NCBI RefSeq assembly: GCF_008831285.2
Contig: NW_022204507.1
Location: 7,212,174 to 7,276,173, forward strand
Length of the DNA: 64,000 bases
Direction: 5' to 3'
From: Nymphaea colorata
Taxonomy: Eukaryota > Streptophyta > Magnoliopsida > Nymphaeales > Nymphaeaceae
This document shows positions 11,395-23,120 of this stretch, piece after piece. A program made the translations under genes and the position numbers. The notes under the pieces are model-generated. The model made no database searches. It saw only the letters and a list, made by a program, of their open reading frames with translations, and had not been told where the DNA came from. Each line of letters begins with the position of its first letter. Within the stretch, counting starts at the first letter, position 1.

Positions 11395-11545
11395 AATGGC
11401 TCCCCCGTTTGCCTATTACGGACAGGAACGGTGATTTCTCAATCACTTGTGACAAAGATAATGTCGTACTCCAATTTCTCTGTGTTTGGATCCTTAACAT
11501 CTGAATCCAACAAGTACTTTTGCTGACAGGTTATCCATCAACGGC
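11395..11545 (-). pseudogene. Module Q exon, U2 copy (one stop)
   Basis: Minus-strand translation gives LLDSDVKDPNTEKLEYDIIF, then one in-frame TGA, then EITVPVRNRQ. It aligns residue by residue with the open U4 copy at 27,210-27,395 (LVDSDVNNPTIIEPLDDIIH ... EIKVSVRNRQ). Conservation of protein sequence across four paralogs suggests a former exon. The family is not recognised. Confidence 0.45.
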
Positions 11546-11559
11546 TAGGAACATTCTAA

Positions 11560-12560
11560 TGGCTTCTTGAAGGTGATAAAACAATAGATCCTTTTCCCAT
11601 ACATATGTCCAAGGTCATTAATCAAAGCACGTGGCTCGTATCATAAAGAAATTAAAAAGGCAATGGTAGAGTGTATTATGCTTCGGTGCTTCTACAGCAT
11701 GAGACTAAAAGGGGAGTATTCCATTTGATAACAAAATAGGCTCTCGCAGTGACAGATTCCATGCATGCTTCTATTGTATATATTGGGATCTCACTGGTGG
11801 ACATATTCAAAGAAATTATTTTATCTTTTTTCACGCCGGCAAGCTTTAAAAAAGCGCAAACAAATCCTTTTTTTTAACTTATCCTTGAGATAATGTTTTA
11901 TTCACATGTGTTGGTGTTTCCATAGGATAAAGAATACTGGAAATAGCTGGTTCTTTTGGCTGCCAGGTTAACCTAGCAGGAGCTGTGCAGAACAGCAGTA
12001 TACAGGCTCACAAACTAAACTATAAATTTCACCACTGAAAGCAAACCATTCTACATACCATTAATTCTGTTTCATTTGTAGTTAATTTGAAGGTTGAGAA
12101 AGGAAAATATCTATAAATTGAATTCTCCCAAGTTCATCATCATACTTGTTACAATATAAGTGGAATAACCTAGCAGAAAGGGATGGAACGGGCGAAGAGA
12201 GAGAAGGGCTATGTGTTGAGCTTTTCTGAGTCAAGCCTAACTGGGTCGAAACTGGTTGGATTTGGCACTCGAGCAAGATGAGGGTAAATCATGCACTTCG
12301 TAAAATGATGTAAATATCTCAGATCACTCCTGCATCCAGACCTAGTTGCACAACTATATGAGATACCTGAGTCCAATAAATATATGGATCTCCAACGACT
12401 GTTAGAGTATTGTCCATACATTTCCCTAGGGCCTCTCCACTTTCCAGGCTACTGTGGCATTGAAGATTCACCTACTAGTACTGCTGCTGCTCTTGCCCAG
12501 ATTGGCTGCGTTTGGGAAATTGGTAACAAAAGCTGATGGGAGCATCCAGAAATATTACAA
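11560..12560. repeat. Linker between modules Q and E (U2)
   Basis: Paralogous to 27,420-28,050 plus 32,905-32,960. It contains the uninterrupted pre-integration site of the U4 Copia element: the GTAAC target at 12,523-12,527 is followed directly by AAAAGC. The minus strand has a recurring NPT.(F/S)DPVR.DSE translation at about 12,220-12,300 and 27,720-27,800, possibly a relic coding block. Confidence 0.8.
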
Positions 12561-12576
12561 AATATAAGTAAAAAGA

Positions 12577-12595
12577 TCTCTCTCTCTCTCTCTCT
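12577..12595. repeat. (CT)n microsatellite
   Basis: About nine CT repeats; the U4 paralog at 32,962-32,995 has about seventeen. Confidence 0.9.
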
Positions 12596-12942
12596 AAATG
12601 ATGGGTAACACAACAGTTCAAGCTGAGTTTCATGTATTAACCATGCCATCAAGGGCTGGATGACCTGTATTAACTAAGTCTTCAGTTCGAGTCTTGAAGA
12701 GTGTTGTCTTGATGGTATTAAGGAGTGGTAATCTGGAATTAAGGTGCTGAGTAGTTCTTATCTTCCCCTCTTCCTCTGATGATTTTCATGTAAACAACTC
12801 TTTCTTTCTCTCTCTCTCTCTCTGTTTGTGAATCCAAATAACCATGCACCTCTTTTGATTTTCGTTGAAGAAAATTGGCACTTTGAAGGAAACAAAACAA
12901 TGTATTTTTGTTCTTGACATCGAAATATAGAAAGTTCGAGTC

Positions 12943-13182
12943 TCTTACCTACACGTTTTGTGGTGCAGCGAAGGGTGTCCAACCAAAGAAGTAATTGAAC
13001 CTATCACTGGTCAAAAACCTAGAAGAAGAAGGAGGAGAACAAAAAAGATATCATGATGGCAAAGTTGATGAAGATAACGACCTGTGATAATACCAATTGG
13101 AGGTACAGATATGAAACAGAGTGAGCGGACAGATGATTGTACCTGTTAGCTTCACCTTCTGCCCATCAGTCCCGTAATGCAT
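12943..13182 (-). pseudogene. Mini-gene E, U2 copy (exon 2 mostly deleted)
   Basis: Exon 1 is intact: ATG at 13,182 and 40 coding bases (MHYGTDGQKVKLT plus one base) to the donor GTACAATC after 13,143. A perfect TATATAAG box lies at 13,280-13,287 on the coding strand, about 98 bases upstream of the ATG, a normal promoter spacing. The intron's pyrimidine tract is present, but the acceptor TTTTGCAG and the exon-2 DIC motif are missing: U4 carries roughly 90 more bases at the corresponding place. Only the exon-2 tail with its GTAAGAG donor remains. Probably inactive, though the promoter could still drive a transcript. Confidence 0.45.
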
Positions 13183-13279
13183 GGTTGCGGTGAAGAAGTT
13201 ATGACCCTTGTTCGAATGTTTACGTAAAATCCTTCTAGCTAATTGCTGCCTGATCAACCACAATGGTTGTATGTGCACA

Positions 13280-13287
13280 CTTATATA
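13280..13287 (-). promoter_or_regulatory. TATA box of mini-gene E (U2)
   Basis: TATATAAG on the minus strand within GTCTATATAAGTG. The U3 paralog keeps GTCTATATAAATG at about 17,030, the U4 paralog has decayed to CTATGTAAG, and U6 has TATATATATAC at about 48,325. Confidence 0.5.
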
Positions 13288-13299
13288 GACGTAGAGTTA

Positions 13300-15850
13300 A
13301 ACCACAAACTGCTTTGCACATTAATTTGGTGAATGAAATCAAGTGTACCACAAAAACTGCGGGCACTTGAGTGTTGAGAGGCCCTTGCCTGGAAGTTTGA
13401 CATTGTCAAGGAGGCGACCTATCCACAGGTGGACAAGTAAGCATGGCCCTGCCTCACTCCTTTGAGATCATGCACGAACCTTTCTCTGTCACTTAAGGAA
13501 TTAAGAAATAAAATGCGAGGAATTTTCAGAGGCATTACTTCAATTAATTATGAATTGGCTATAATGAATACCTTTTACTTAGAAGCTATGAAGCCAATCA
13601 ATACTTAGAAGCATGTGACCTTTAAATTTGCTTCTTCAGAGCTAAAGTATCACTGACAGTGGATCAAAATCATGTTACCTGAACATGATCCGGCAAAATG
13701 GGAGGGCATCAACTATAAAATGCCATATAGGTTATTCGGATCCACCCTCATGATATGCCCTCGCATTTTGCTTCTTTTATGTTATGAGTTTGACACTTGT
13801 TTTCATTTTCTCGACGCTAGCTAGCAATCTCACACTGACAATTACACGTCACAAATTGCTTGGTTTTGCCACAGCTTGATGGTTTCCGTATATGAACGTT
13901 CAACAATCCAAATGGGTCGATGGAAAACCGACATTAAGTTGATCATATTTCCTAGTTTAAAAGTTTTTTTATAATAAGCAAAAATGAATGGCGCTTATAG
14001 CATTAACATTTTATTAGCAAAAAAGTCTGCATTTGTCATCAAAGCAACTTAAATCAAAACATGTTTTATATTATAGGGAATAGTATCAGCGTTTGATTTT
14101 AAAAAATGGAGGTGACTAAGTTGAAAAAAATGGAAACTAAGCTGTATTTTCAGGAAATAGGAATACCCTTTAAGAAAAAAGGATCTCGATTAAGGAAATT
14201 GATTTACTCCTTCCTATGAGTGGTATTTTTGTCTCTTGTAAATATAACTTGGTTTTTATTTTTTCAACTTCATCTCAAACATCTATCCTCTTTAAAATCG
14301 ATGGCTCATACGATTTTCATCTAATAAAGTATATAAGGGTCTTATAGTTATATATATACATGTATATACATAGCCCAGCTGGTTGAGCTAAGATCTATAT
14401 AAAGATGTAGGTCTCTAGTTCAATTTCTATGGGCATCATGCTTTTATGTCTTAAATAGTGAGACATAGTATCTAAGGTAAAGGGTACACCATTGCCATCG
14501 CTGATAACAACGTAGTTTAAGATCTAGAAGGTAAGGAAACGAGGGGCTCTTGGGCCTAAGTTGTGGACTTCTTGCTCACCTGACAGTCTATGTCTTGTTT
14601 TAAATGTCATTTGCTTTTATTTCGAAAACTTATTTGCTTATACCTTTTCTGATCCACAACATGAAGCGATCGAGTGAGCAGCCAGACCAATTCAATTCTT
14701 TTTTCGTTGTCCACCACAAAATATGGGCAAGTAACCAATGGTATGGATTGGTGCACCTTGCAACCCGAAAATCCTAATCGGTTCCACAAAGCATACAAGA
14801 ACGCAGATGTGCTTGCAGTACTGATTGAATTCAGATTACTTTTACAGCTGCTGAATGCTTATGAATCTTCATGACAGCCAAACGCCCCCCCCCCCCCAAA
14901 AAAAAAAAAAAGCAGTCATAGAGACATGCCATTTTTTAGTAGCATAATTTCTAATTAATTACATGAACAGCAGATTGGGGGGCACGGATATGACGAAAGT
15001 TAATGTTGACCATATTTAAAATAAGAAAACTTCATTTCACTTGGTAAATGAAAACAACTTATGTCCACAGCTGCAGCTATTATAAAATATAAGATTGGAT
15101 TCAATCCGCTAGGAATGATGTAATTTTGTTGACGAATATTTGTCAAACCCAAGCCTCAGTTGGGTCTTTTATCTGAAAAAGAAAAGATTTATTATGTTGC
15201 AGGGCGACTCCTTCCATATTACCCTGGAAAACTTAAAAGGCCTGCTGGTCATACATCATGAAACATGACCCTAAATCAGGAAATTAAGAACAGCCAAATT
15301 TTGTAAGAATCGGTGGAATTTTGGCTTAAAAAAATAGAATTAATGGCAAAGCTGATTAGACCTGATGCCAAGCTTGAGCCGAAAATTTCGATACAAGTTC
15401 TGGGCTCTACCGATTTTACTTACTACCTTTCATAGCATCGTGCTCATAAAACATGGTTGGAGTGATTCTTGGTCCAAAAAATTGGAGATCTGCTATTAAA
15501 ATGTTGAAAAAACTGAGTGGAGGTGACTATCGATACCTAGGATCCTCCTTTTCTCAAAAAGATACTCATCTTCTTCAATGTTGACCTTCAAAGGAGGTTA
15601 TTGGTCATCTTTGGAGACCCATCCCACTCAACTCTTTTGATGAGTGGTTGATATAGCCATTATCCCATCTGTGTGGAATATGGCAATAATTTTGTAGTGT
15701 TGTTTTTCCTTTGTTTGTATATTTTTTTCCTTTCCTTTTATTTTATGAAACAGTGCATGGTTTTGTATTGGGTTATTCATCCTATGTCATGGTTTGCTAG
15801 TTTTTTAATGTAATTTTTTATTTTTTATCACTTGTCAATCAATCTAAGTC
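13300..15850. repeat. U2 distal non-coding blocks
   Basis: Paralogous in sequence to 33,740-34,640 and 35,220-36,800 (U4), with the 14,300-15,200 part also matching 1,740-2,900 (U1) and 48,600-49,690 (U6). It carries no conserved open frame. The (C)13(A)14 homopolymer junction sits at 14,885-14,911. Confidence 0.75.
14885..14911. repeat. C13 followed by A14 homopolymers
   Basis: Thirteen C then fourteen A. The paralogous site in U1 (2,401-2,410) has only an A run. Confidence 0.95.
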
Positions 15851-16400
15851 AATACCACAAAAGCTGCTAGCACTTGCCGTTGCCTCGAAATAAGCAACAA
15901 AGAACATCAATAGTTGAAGACTAAATCAGGCTCATGTCTCCGCTCATTCTTTTAGCTGAGCGAGTTCGGTGAACTCGACTCTCTAAACTCATTATGGTTC
16001 GAGCAAAGACTAACAACAAATGCTATTTGACACCTAACATCCATTTTATTTTTACATTTCTAGTATGTTTTCTCTCTCCTCATTCTGTTCATCTCCATCC
16101 GACCACAAAGGTATAGTGATTCTTCAGGCAACACTGCCGTCGCTGTATCGACGACCGGCAAACAACCAATGGCGGCAGCCTAGGGGTGTTTTTTTTTCTC
16201 CTTTTTTCCCTCTCTCTCTCAATCTGAACAGGAACCTTTTAGGATTGGAAAACTCTTTTAGAATGACCTTGTTCGAAAAAGGGTTTCACTTTCAGATCAA
16301 GAACGTCACTCGGACGAGCGAGGGTTTCAGGGCACTGGGAAGAAGAATCGATGGGGAAGGATGAAGGCCGATGGTTATGCTGAGTAACGGGACCCTATTG
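15851..16400. other. Stretch between U2 and U3 without a recognised gene
   Basis: A 99-codon plus-strand ORF at 16,065-16,364 starts MFSLSSFCSSPSDHKG and includes a T/CT-rich region, but has no paralog in the window and no motif. I leave it uncalled. Confidence 0.45.
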
Positions 16401-16736
16401 GTGTGCTTAATATCACAAGAAAGTACAGGAAGAAGAAGAGGGTGGAGCAGAACAAGAAGGAATTCATGATTGCAAAGGTGATGAAAATGACGACTGGTGA
16501 TAATAGCAACTTGAGATATGAAACAGAGCGAGCAGACATGATAATACCTGTTAACTCCACCCTCTTCCTTTCAATACCTTACCTTTACATGTGAACAAGT
16601 TATGACCAATACACACCTACATATAAGCAGGTGTGGGTAGTTGCCTTCGGCAGCAACAAAATTTTCTTTAATTTTATATAGATGTCATATAATTATATCT
16701 ATATATATATACATATACATACATATATATATATAT

Positions 16737-16792
<56 letters not shown>

Positions 16793-17820
16793 CATCCCAT
16801 AAAACATAAATTTTTTTACAACAGTGCTACTTAATAAAAAATTTTTGAATCCCCAATTAACTATGACCTTGTTCAAATGTTAAAGTAAAATCCTTCTACC
16901 TAGGCGCTGCCTCTCTAACCACAACGATGTGTGAAAATAGTCAGCTTAGTGATACCTGTTACCATCTCATCCTCTGGAGAAAGAAGAAAATCGAAGGGAT
17001 AAAGCTTTCTCCCAAACATTGTGCATTTATATAGACGTAGAGTTAAACCATGCACTGCTTTGCACATGTGGTGAATGAAGTCAAGTATACCAAAAAAACT
17101 ACGGGCCCTTGCCTGGAAGTTTGACATTCCAAAGGAGGCGACCTATCCACAGCAGGAGAAGGAAGCAGGGCCCGGCCTCACTTCTTGAGGTCATGCTTGA
17201 ACATCTTTCGGTTAAAACATTGTGCATTAAGAAATAAAAAGGGAGAAATGTTGGGAAACATGACTTCAACAAAGTAAGAATTGGCTACAATAAAAAATAC
17301 ACTTGACTTGTTTTCTTATTGCGCCTAACAACATTCATCAGTTTTCTAACAGAAAAACCAATGCCTTTTACCTAGATGCTATGAAGCCAATCAGTGCTTA
17401 AAAGCATGTGATTTTTTGTTTTTCTGGCTACAGAGTTGAAGCTCTGCATGCCTACGAGTATCACTAACAGTGGATCAAAATCATATTACCTGAACATGGT
17501 CCGAGCAAAATGCATAGGCATTGATTATAAATTAGTTTCTTATGATCTATCTAAACAACCAGACTACGAGAGTACTTCATTCGATCAACTAGATCAATAC
17601 GTGAGCTGGATGTGGGTGATTATTTTTTGGATATGCTCTGGTGGTCGAGGTTCTCTTATATACCAAATTAAATGGGGATTCTGTAAAGCTCTTAATTTTA
17701 ATGAGACTAGATGGTGGAGATTAAGTTTAAAAAAAAGTTGTATTTTCAAAAAAGAGGAATACCTTTTAAAAAAGTCATAGATCTCGACTAAAAAACTAGA
17801 GTCACCATTTAATATTTATA
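16401..17820. repeat. U3 copy of the mini-gene E region, disrupted
   Basis: Matches the E region of U2 and U4 but rearranged. The exon-1 end (GGAGTTAACAG before GTATT) is at about 16,550, followed by an inserted TA/CA microsatellite (16,698-16,789) and then the upstream part of the module at 16,861-17,150, including the GTCTATATAAATG TATA-like site near 17,030. Exon 2 with its DIC motif is not visible, and the ATG is absent. A 17,436-17,780 plus ORF of 114 codons has no conserved partner. Confidence 0.6.
16698..16789. repeat. (TA)n/(CATA)n microsatellite
   Basis: TA run with CATA interruptions, splitting the U3 mini-gene module. Confidence 0.95.
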
Positions 17821-17830
17821 TTTACATATA

Positions 17831-17835
17831 TATAA

Positions 17836-17866
<31 letters not shown>

Positions 17867-17873
17867 TTATTTA

Positions 17874-17952
<79 letters not shown>
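17831..17952. repeat. (TA)n microsatellite
   Basis: TA run with a TTTATT interruption around 17,866-17,882. Sequence on its right is homologous to the distal non-coding block of the other units. Confidence 0.95.
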
Positions 17953-17954
<2 letters not shown>

Positions 17955-18249
17955 AAGAAAATTGATTGAACCAACTTATGAGAGTCATCCAACCCATTGT
18001 CATACACAATTGAGAGGAAAATAAGAAGAAATTAAGATCTTTCGTCAGCTAGTATTAATTGACACAACGGCTATTATAAAATTAAAGATTGAACTCAATC
18101 TACTAAGAATTGCAAAATTTTCTTGTTTGACCACTTGTCAAACTCAAGCGTCACTTAGGTTTTTTATTGAAAAAGAAAATGATTTATGATGATTTCGGTC
18201 GACTCTTATATTATCCTTGGAAACTTAAAAAGGCTATTGTGACCTTAAA

Positions 18250-18522
18250 TTTATTACCTCATAAATATTATCTCATACTTATGTCTAACATTATCCCATA
18301 CATTGATCTGTTATCATATTAGTTTATCTCATACATTTGGCTGTTACATTATTATCTCATAAATCATGTGTTATCTCATAAATATTATCTCATACTTATG
18401 TTTACCCTAATCTCATACATCTTTCTGTTATCTCATAATCTCATAAATCTTTTGTTATCCTATACACATTATCTCATATTTATTTGTTATTTTATACCTA
18501 TTTGTTATCTCTCACATATACA
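18250..18522. repeat. TTATCTCATA minisatellite
   Basis: Degenerate tandem array of the word TTATCTCATA with short spacers, at least ten recognisable copies over about 270 bp. It is not seen in the other units at the matching place. Confidence 0.85.
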
Positions 18523-19620
18523 TATGTAATGTATTGGGCATAAAAGTAAATGTGCATATTGGTAGTAGGTTCCACATCTGACTACGCTTGTTGCGTATGT
18601 GGGAGTAGCATACTGAACTTGCTCTGGAAAAAGACCCCTTTCATGATATGTCTTTTGTAATATCCAGTGGAATTGTCAATGTGCTTATTCTTAAAAAAAT
18701 ATATAGAAATCTTGCTACTGCTATGAATGAGTACATGGTTTCATGTCGGCATTTTCATTCTATGGCATGGTTTGCTAGTTTTTTAACTTATTTTTTAAAT
18801 TTTTTATCACGTCCACCAAGGGGACCATATGTATATTCCCATTGGACTTGTGCATGTGCTGATGATGGTTAGATTAATCTCTATATTGGCAGTGTTTTAT
18901 AAAGAATCCAGAGACTTTGAAATCAATCATAGCCAATCCTTTGACTGAGTATTTGATGCAAAACTAAGGGCTTTTGAAAAAAAAATCCATAACGACAAGC
19001 ATGTCCAGATAAGGTTGAAAAGGTGCTGGGTTGTGAGTGGTCGGTCACAGACTTTTCTTCTTCTCAAGGTTTCAGATGCATGTTTTTAATCCACATCAAG
19101 ACTTTATTTCCTCAATGCAGAAAGGCATACCTCCAGTCTAAGCCCCAGCAACTTTGTTCTAATGCTTAGTTTTTAGGTCCTCTTCTACATGATGATTTTC
19201 AATTTCTTAAGGTGGCACTTGATGGCCCCAGGATTTTCAATGTTCTAGGATTTTAATTCAGAATAATAATTTTAGAGTCTGTGGAAGAGAAATATTATTT
19301 TGTATTCGGAATTCAAGTACAGTTTGGTAGAAGAAGACTGTAATACCTATAATATTTGGACTTTGTTTGTGAGGCACAAGGAAAAAAATTTGCAACAGTT
19401 GAAATATTTTAATAAACATTTCGAGAAATTTATAAAAAGCTGTGGAGCATTAGCCTTGAAATTTTTTTATAAAGGAGTATGTTTATTTCCAAAATGTCTG
19501 AAAGCTCCAAAGCGCTTATATGAAAATCTTTATGATTATTTCTGGTCATTTTGGAAATCTTTGAAAAGTTCAGGTGCCAACTTAAGATGTTTGATGCCAT
19601 AATTGGCAAATCCATATCTG
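18523..19620. repeat. U3 non-coding block, paralog of U5
   Basis: The part from 19,060 to 19,620 parallels 39,590-40,080. Short ORFs on both strands near 19,430-19,700 are not supported by conservation apart from the module P intron/exon edge at 19,620-19,700. Confidence 0.7.
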
Positions 19621-19760
19621 TTGTTGTACACCTCCCTGCAATGGATAATACGAAATATAAAATTCCAAAACTTTTGGAAGCAGAAGTGAAATTAAGCAAA
19701 ACAAGCGTGAAGTTTTACATACATCACCCCAACTACGTCACATTATTATCCTAACGTCAC
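19560..19760 (-). pseudogene. Module P boundary relic (U3)
   Basis: The minus strand keeps the pyrimidine-rich sequence and TTGCAG acceptor that precede the repeat exon in U2, but after it only a short segment beginning GRCTTTDMDLP follows; the Ala/Gly repeats are gone. The sequence just upstream of the acceptor matches U6 at 45,600-45,700 closely. Confidence 0.4.
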
Positions 19761-20148
19761 CTGCACGCCTTACCGCTCCACCCACTGTTCAAAAAAAATA
19801 AAAGAAGCAAATAACCAATTATTATTTCAAGTCAATAAGTGATGTGGAAACATTGAGTAACAGCAGAAAATCTCGTGGGCAGCCGTTTTTTAGTCCCATG
19901 TAGTAATCCAAGTGGCCTCTTGTGAAATACTCATGCTCAACCTGAATTGTTTGGCTCCTCATCAACCAAGCAGAGTCAATCGAGTCTTCGGATCAGTGAT
20001 GGCTTGGGAGCAAGAATAGATGCCTCTGAGAAGGCTATCGAAGACTTGGTGGACAAATTCTGTTGGGCAGCAACACGAAGAGCCCCCATTGAGGAAGTCC
20101 CACATCAAAAAGATTGTGGTTGAGTTAACTGTCCTAAAGAGGGCAGTG
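19761..20148. repeat. U3 linker, paralog of U6 45.75-45.95 kb
   Basis: Shares the ACCTGAATTGTTTGGCT segment and flanks with U6. No conserved ORF. Confidence 0.65.
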
Positions 20149-20156
20149 GCTAGTGG

Positions 20157-20349
20157 CATGGGCGGAGCTATGATAGGGCCCGTTTGGCCCTGGCCTTACC
20201 TCAATTTTTTTTAAAAATAATTTAATATAAATGTTAGAAAATTTCATTTGTTTTTATATAAAAATTTCGAAAAATGATATTTCAGCCCTAGTCAAAATTT
20301 AGAAACTTTAATTTGCACGCCCTCATGATAAATTTATAGCTCTGCCCTG
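20157..20349. mobile_element. hAT-like non-autonomous element (193 bp)
   Basis: Starts CATGGGCGGAGCTAT and its other end, read in reverse, gives CAGGGCAGAGCTAT: near-perfect inverted ends of the CAGGGGCGGAGC type of plant hAT elements. The flanks are GCTAGTGG and AGTAGTGG, an 8-bp direct repeat with 6 of 8 identical, the size expected for hAT insertion. The interior is AT-rich and non-coding. The U6 paralog at about 45,930 lacks it, although the region there is also shortened. Confidence 0.75.
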
Positions 20350-20663
20350 AGTAGTGGGGCTACCAGTCAAGGAGCTAAATACAGTTATTTGAGTTGATTT
20401 TTCTCTCCACTTGCCTATAAAATTCAATGTAAGCAACTTCAACTGATTAAGCATGGCTAGTTATATTATTGATTTGGATGTTCACCTAAGACCCTTCGTC
20501 GCTATGTATTGAAAAATCTACAATGATATTTCTGCCAATCAACGTTGCAGTATAAGTGAAATATGCTCATGATATGTCCTCTGTTTAAAACCTTGGGTTT
20601 GGGTAATCAAGCGAGATTATTAGTTCATCTTCTCCATCTCTAAGAACCCTGTCCAGAGAAACC

Positions 20664-20897
20664 CTACATGATGAAGGAAAGGCAGAAATTTTTACTATTT
20701 GCAAAATGCAGTGTTGATGCAGGAGAGGCGCATTGCGTCCTCCTGTTTTGGATTCTGACATTTAATTCTGAAATCCTTTGAACAGAGCTAATGTCATCCA
20801 ACCTCTCTTTAAAGCTTGGTCTGTTAAAATCTGAATCCACAAGCTCTAAAACGTAAGGAAAATTGGGCGTATATGCACATATCAGATGGTTAATCAA
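20664..20897 (-). CDS. Module Q exon, U3 copy
   Basis: Open minus-strand stretch of 77 codons. The core reads ELVDSDFNRPSFKERLDDI, then a variable segment and VRIQNRRTQ. It aligns with the U4 and U6 copies through this whole core, including the upstream YTPNFP segment shared with U6. The 5' edge probably starts at an acceptor rather than at the ATG, and the reading frame continues past the conserved core into unrelated sequence. No family recognised; probably one exon of a longer decayed gene. Confidence 0.4.
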   Translation of the reverse strand: MINHLICAYTPNFPYVLELVDSDFNRPSFKERLDDISSVQRISELNVRIQNRRTQCASPASTLHFANSKNFCLSFIM

Positions 20898-20899
20898 AC

Positions 20900-22110
20900 T
20901 CCATATGAAATAGCTAAATAGGGATTTAACTGTTGGTTTGGCTGCCCGGTCAGCCTAAAAACTAGGTCCTAACATGGTGCAGTGGGTAGGTAAAAAAATA
21001 TAAGTCTATTTTGAATAGCTAAGTTCATTTCTTTTTTCTTTTTTCTGCTGAACTACCTAAACTATAAACTTCTGCACTGAGTGCAAAATTTTCTAGTTCC
21101 TATGTGTGTATGCTCTATTTGTAATTAATTTGAAAGATGAGAAATGAAATTAAGCTGATTAATTTACAAATCAAATCTTCACAAGGTCTAGATATCTAAG
21201 CTAATCATTCTTCTTCCAGTTTATGTGGCTAAGGCCTTTTTCCTCTTTCTCGGATGAAAAGTGTTTTATTCGAAGAGAAAGACGATCCGATCTACGAAAT
21301 GATCTATAAATATTCTAAAGTTCTTTCATATTACAACAGCAGCTAACATATTTCCTTATAGTTGGGTTTCGAGTTATTTCTAATTTTTCCAAGGTCGAAA
21401 GGGGCCATTTATATGTAGGATTGTTAACTTAAATGACCATTTGACAAAAGAAACAGATTGTAACTGTTCTATGAATATGCCCAAAAAATCGCTGGGCAGA
21501 CTCATGGAACATTCTAACAAATGTATTTCATGAATCTGTCTCAATCTTTAAAACGTATTCAGAGAATAGTTTACAAATTGTTCTCATGCCAAACAGCCCG
21601 ATTTTAAGAGTTCCATATTTTTCATGTCTTGTTTCAGCTGTTTTGGATACAGAACTATTATGTACCCCTTTCTTGCATGGCGAATTAAATTGTTTTTAGC
21701 ATAAAGGTAGAGAATACAAGTGAAATCACCCAGGCAGGCTAATACAAGTGAAATCACCCAGGCAGGCTGGGGTGGAACAGGGGAAGAGCGGAGTGCTTCT
21801 ATCGAGTTTTCCTGAGTCCAGCCTAATTGGGTCCGAATTGGTTGTACATTGGAGTTGATTTTGCAGTACGTACTTGGAGCTCGATCAGCTCAACATTGGG
21901 TTCAAGTAACTTCAAATCCTATATTTACTGCAAAATGGCTCAGAATTTCACTCTGACTAAATCTAGGCTTAGGTTTATTACTATCTAAAACACCCGAATT
22001 CAGTTAATAACTGAACCTTATTTTCTCTCACGCACCAGTTTAAACTAAGATTGAACCTTGGGCTTGACCCACCATAGTGGGGGCTTGGTTGGTTACTGGC
22101 CTGAACTATG
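20900..22110. repeat. U3 distal block, paralog of 46.55-47.48 kb
   Basis: Matches U6 from the GGGATTTAACT segment to the GAGTCCAGCCTAAT(T/G)GGGTCCGAAT segment. A short direct repeat of about 29 bases (TACAAGTGAAATCACCCAGG core) occurs twice at 21,717-21,768. No gene seen. Confidence 0.75.
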
Positions 22111-22284
22111 TCGAGAAATCGATCCTTGGGCCCAATAGACATGGGTGTTGCCCAATCCATTTACTTCATGAAGCTGGTCAGCGAGTGCGGGGGCTGTGTT
22201 AAGGACTCAAGATGGTTGACTATTTAACTACCAAAATTTATAGAAGATGTCCATGCCACTACAAGGGGTGGATCGTTGTGGTTT

Positions 22285-22321
<37 letters not shown>
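22285..22321. repeat. (CA)n(TA)n microsatellite
   Basis: CA run followed by TA run, at the left border of the 390-bp module. Confidence 0.95.
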
Positions 22322-23076
22322 GATTGGTAGGTACTAGACCATTTGGGTAAGTAATAAAAGCCAAGCCTCTTAAATTTGTGTTAAAAAGTGTTTTAAACAA
22401 AAAATGAACCATCTAGTGTGTTTATAAACACTAGTTTAACATAAATCATGCTTTAGTTCTTGACCTTCTTTTTTAAAATTAATTTTTACATTACCAAAAT
22501 TTTGATGCTGTAAGAGTGGTACATTTTTTTCCGATTAAGAAAACTTTTTTTAAGCAAGAAAAAAAATAACTTAATATTTGTTGCTCACAAAATTATTATT
22601 TAAGATCATATTTGTAAGGTGAGATTGTAAAGGAAAATATTTAATAATTAATTTTCATGGCTTTGTTTTTTCCCTCTTACCCAAGTGGTCAGGTTTTCTG
22701 CCAGCTTCCTACACACACACAGTACTAGACCATTTGGGTAAGTGATAAAAAATCTAAACCCCTTAAATTTGTGTCAAAGAGTGTTTTAAACAAAAAATGA
22801 ACCATCTAATGTGTTTATAAACACTAATTTAATATAAATCATGCTTTATTTCAAGACATTTTCTTTATATTAATCTGTCCATTACCAAATTTTTGATGTT
22901 ATAAGAGTCAGTTCATTTTTTTATTATTAAGAAAACATTATTTAAGCAAGAAAAACCAACTTAATATTTGTTGCTCACAAAGTTATTCTTTAAGATCATA
23001 TTTATAAGGTGAGGTTGTAAAAACCAATTTTTTAATAATTAATTTTGATTGGTTTGGTTTTTCCCTTTTATTCAAT
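22322..23076. repeat. 390-bp dispersed module, two tandem copies
   Basis: Two direct copies (about 22,322-22,708 and 22,727-23,076) of the module also found at 40-424. They are separated by an ACACACAC stretch. No ORF is conserved among the three. Confidence 0.8.
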
Positions 23077-23120
23077 ACACACACACGCACACACATATAT
23101 ATACATATATATATATATAT
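23077..23120. repeat. (CA)n(TA)n microsatellite
   Basis: CA run with one GC interruption, then TA, marking the junction into the U4 copy of the PPR-like block. Confidence 0.95.

Noticed and set aside
16065-16364. 99-codon plus-strand ORF
   Set aside because: Runs through a CT/T-rich stretch and is unique to the junction of U2 and U3; no domain or promoter seen.
17436-17780. 114-codon plus-strand ORF
   Set aside because: Lies inside a module whose paralogs (13.6 and 34.1 kb) do not keep the frame.
18250-18522. CRISPR-like spaced repeats
   Set aside because: Spacing is irregular, repeats are degenerate 10-mers, and the DNA is a plant genome; it is a minisatellite.
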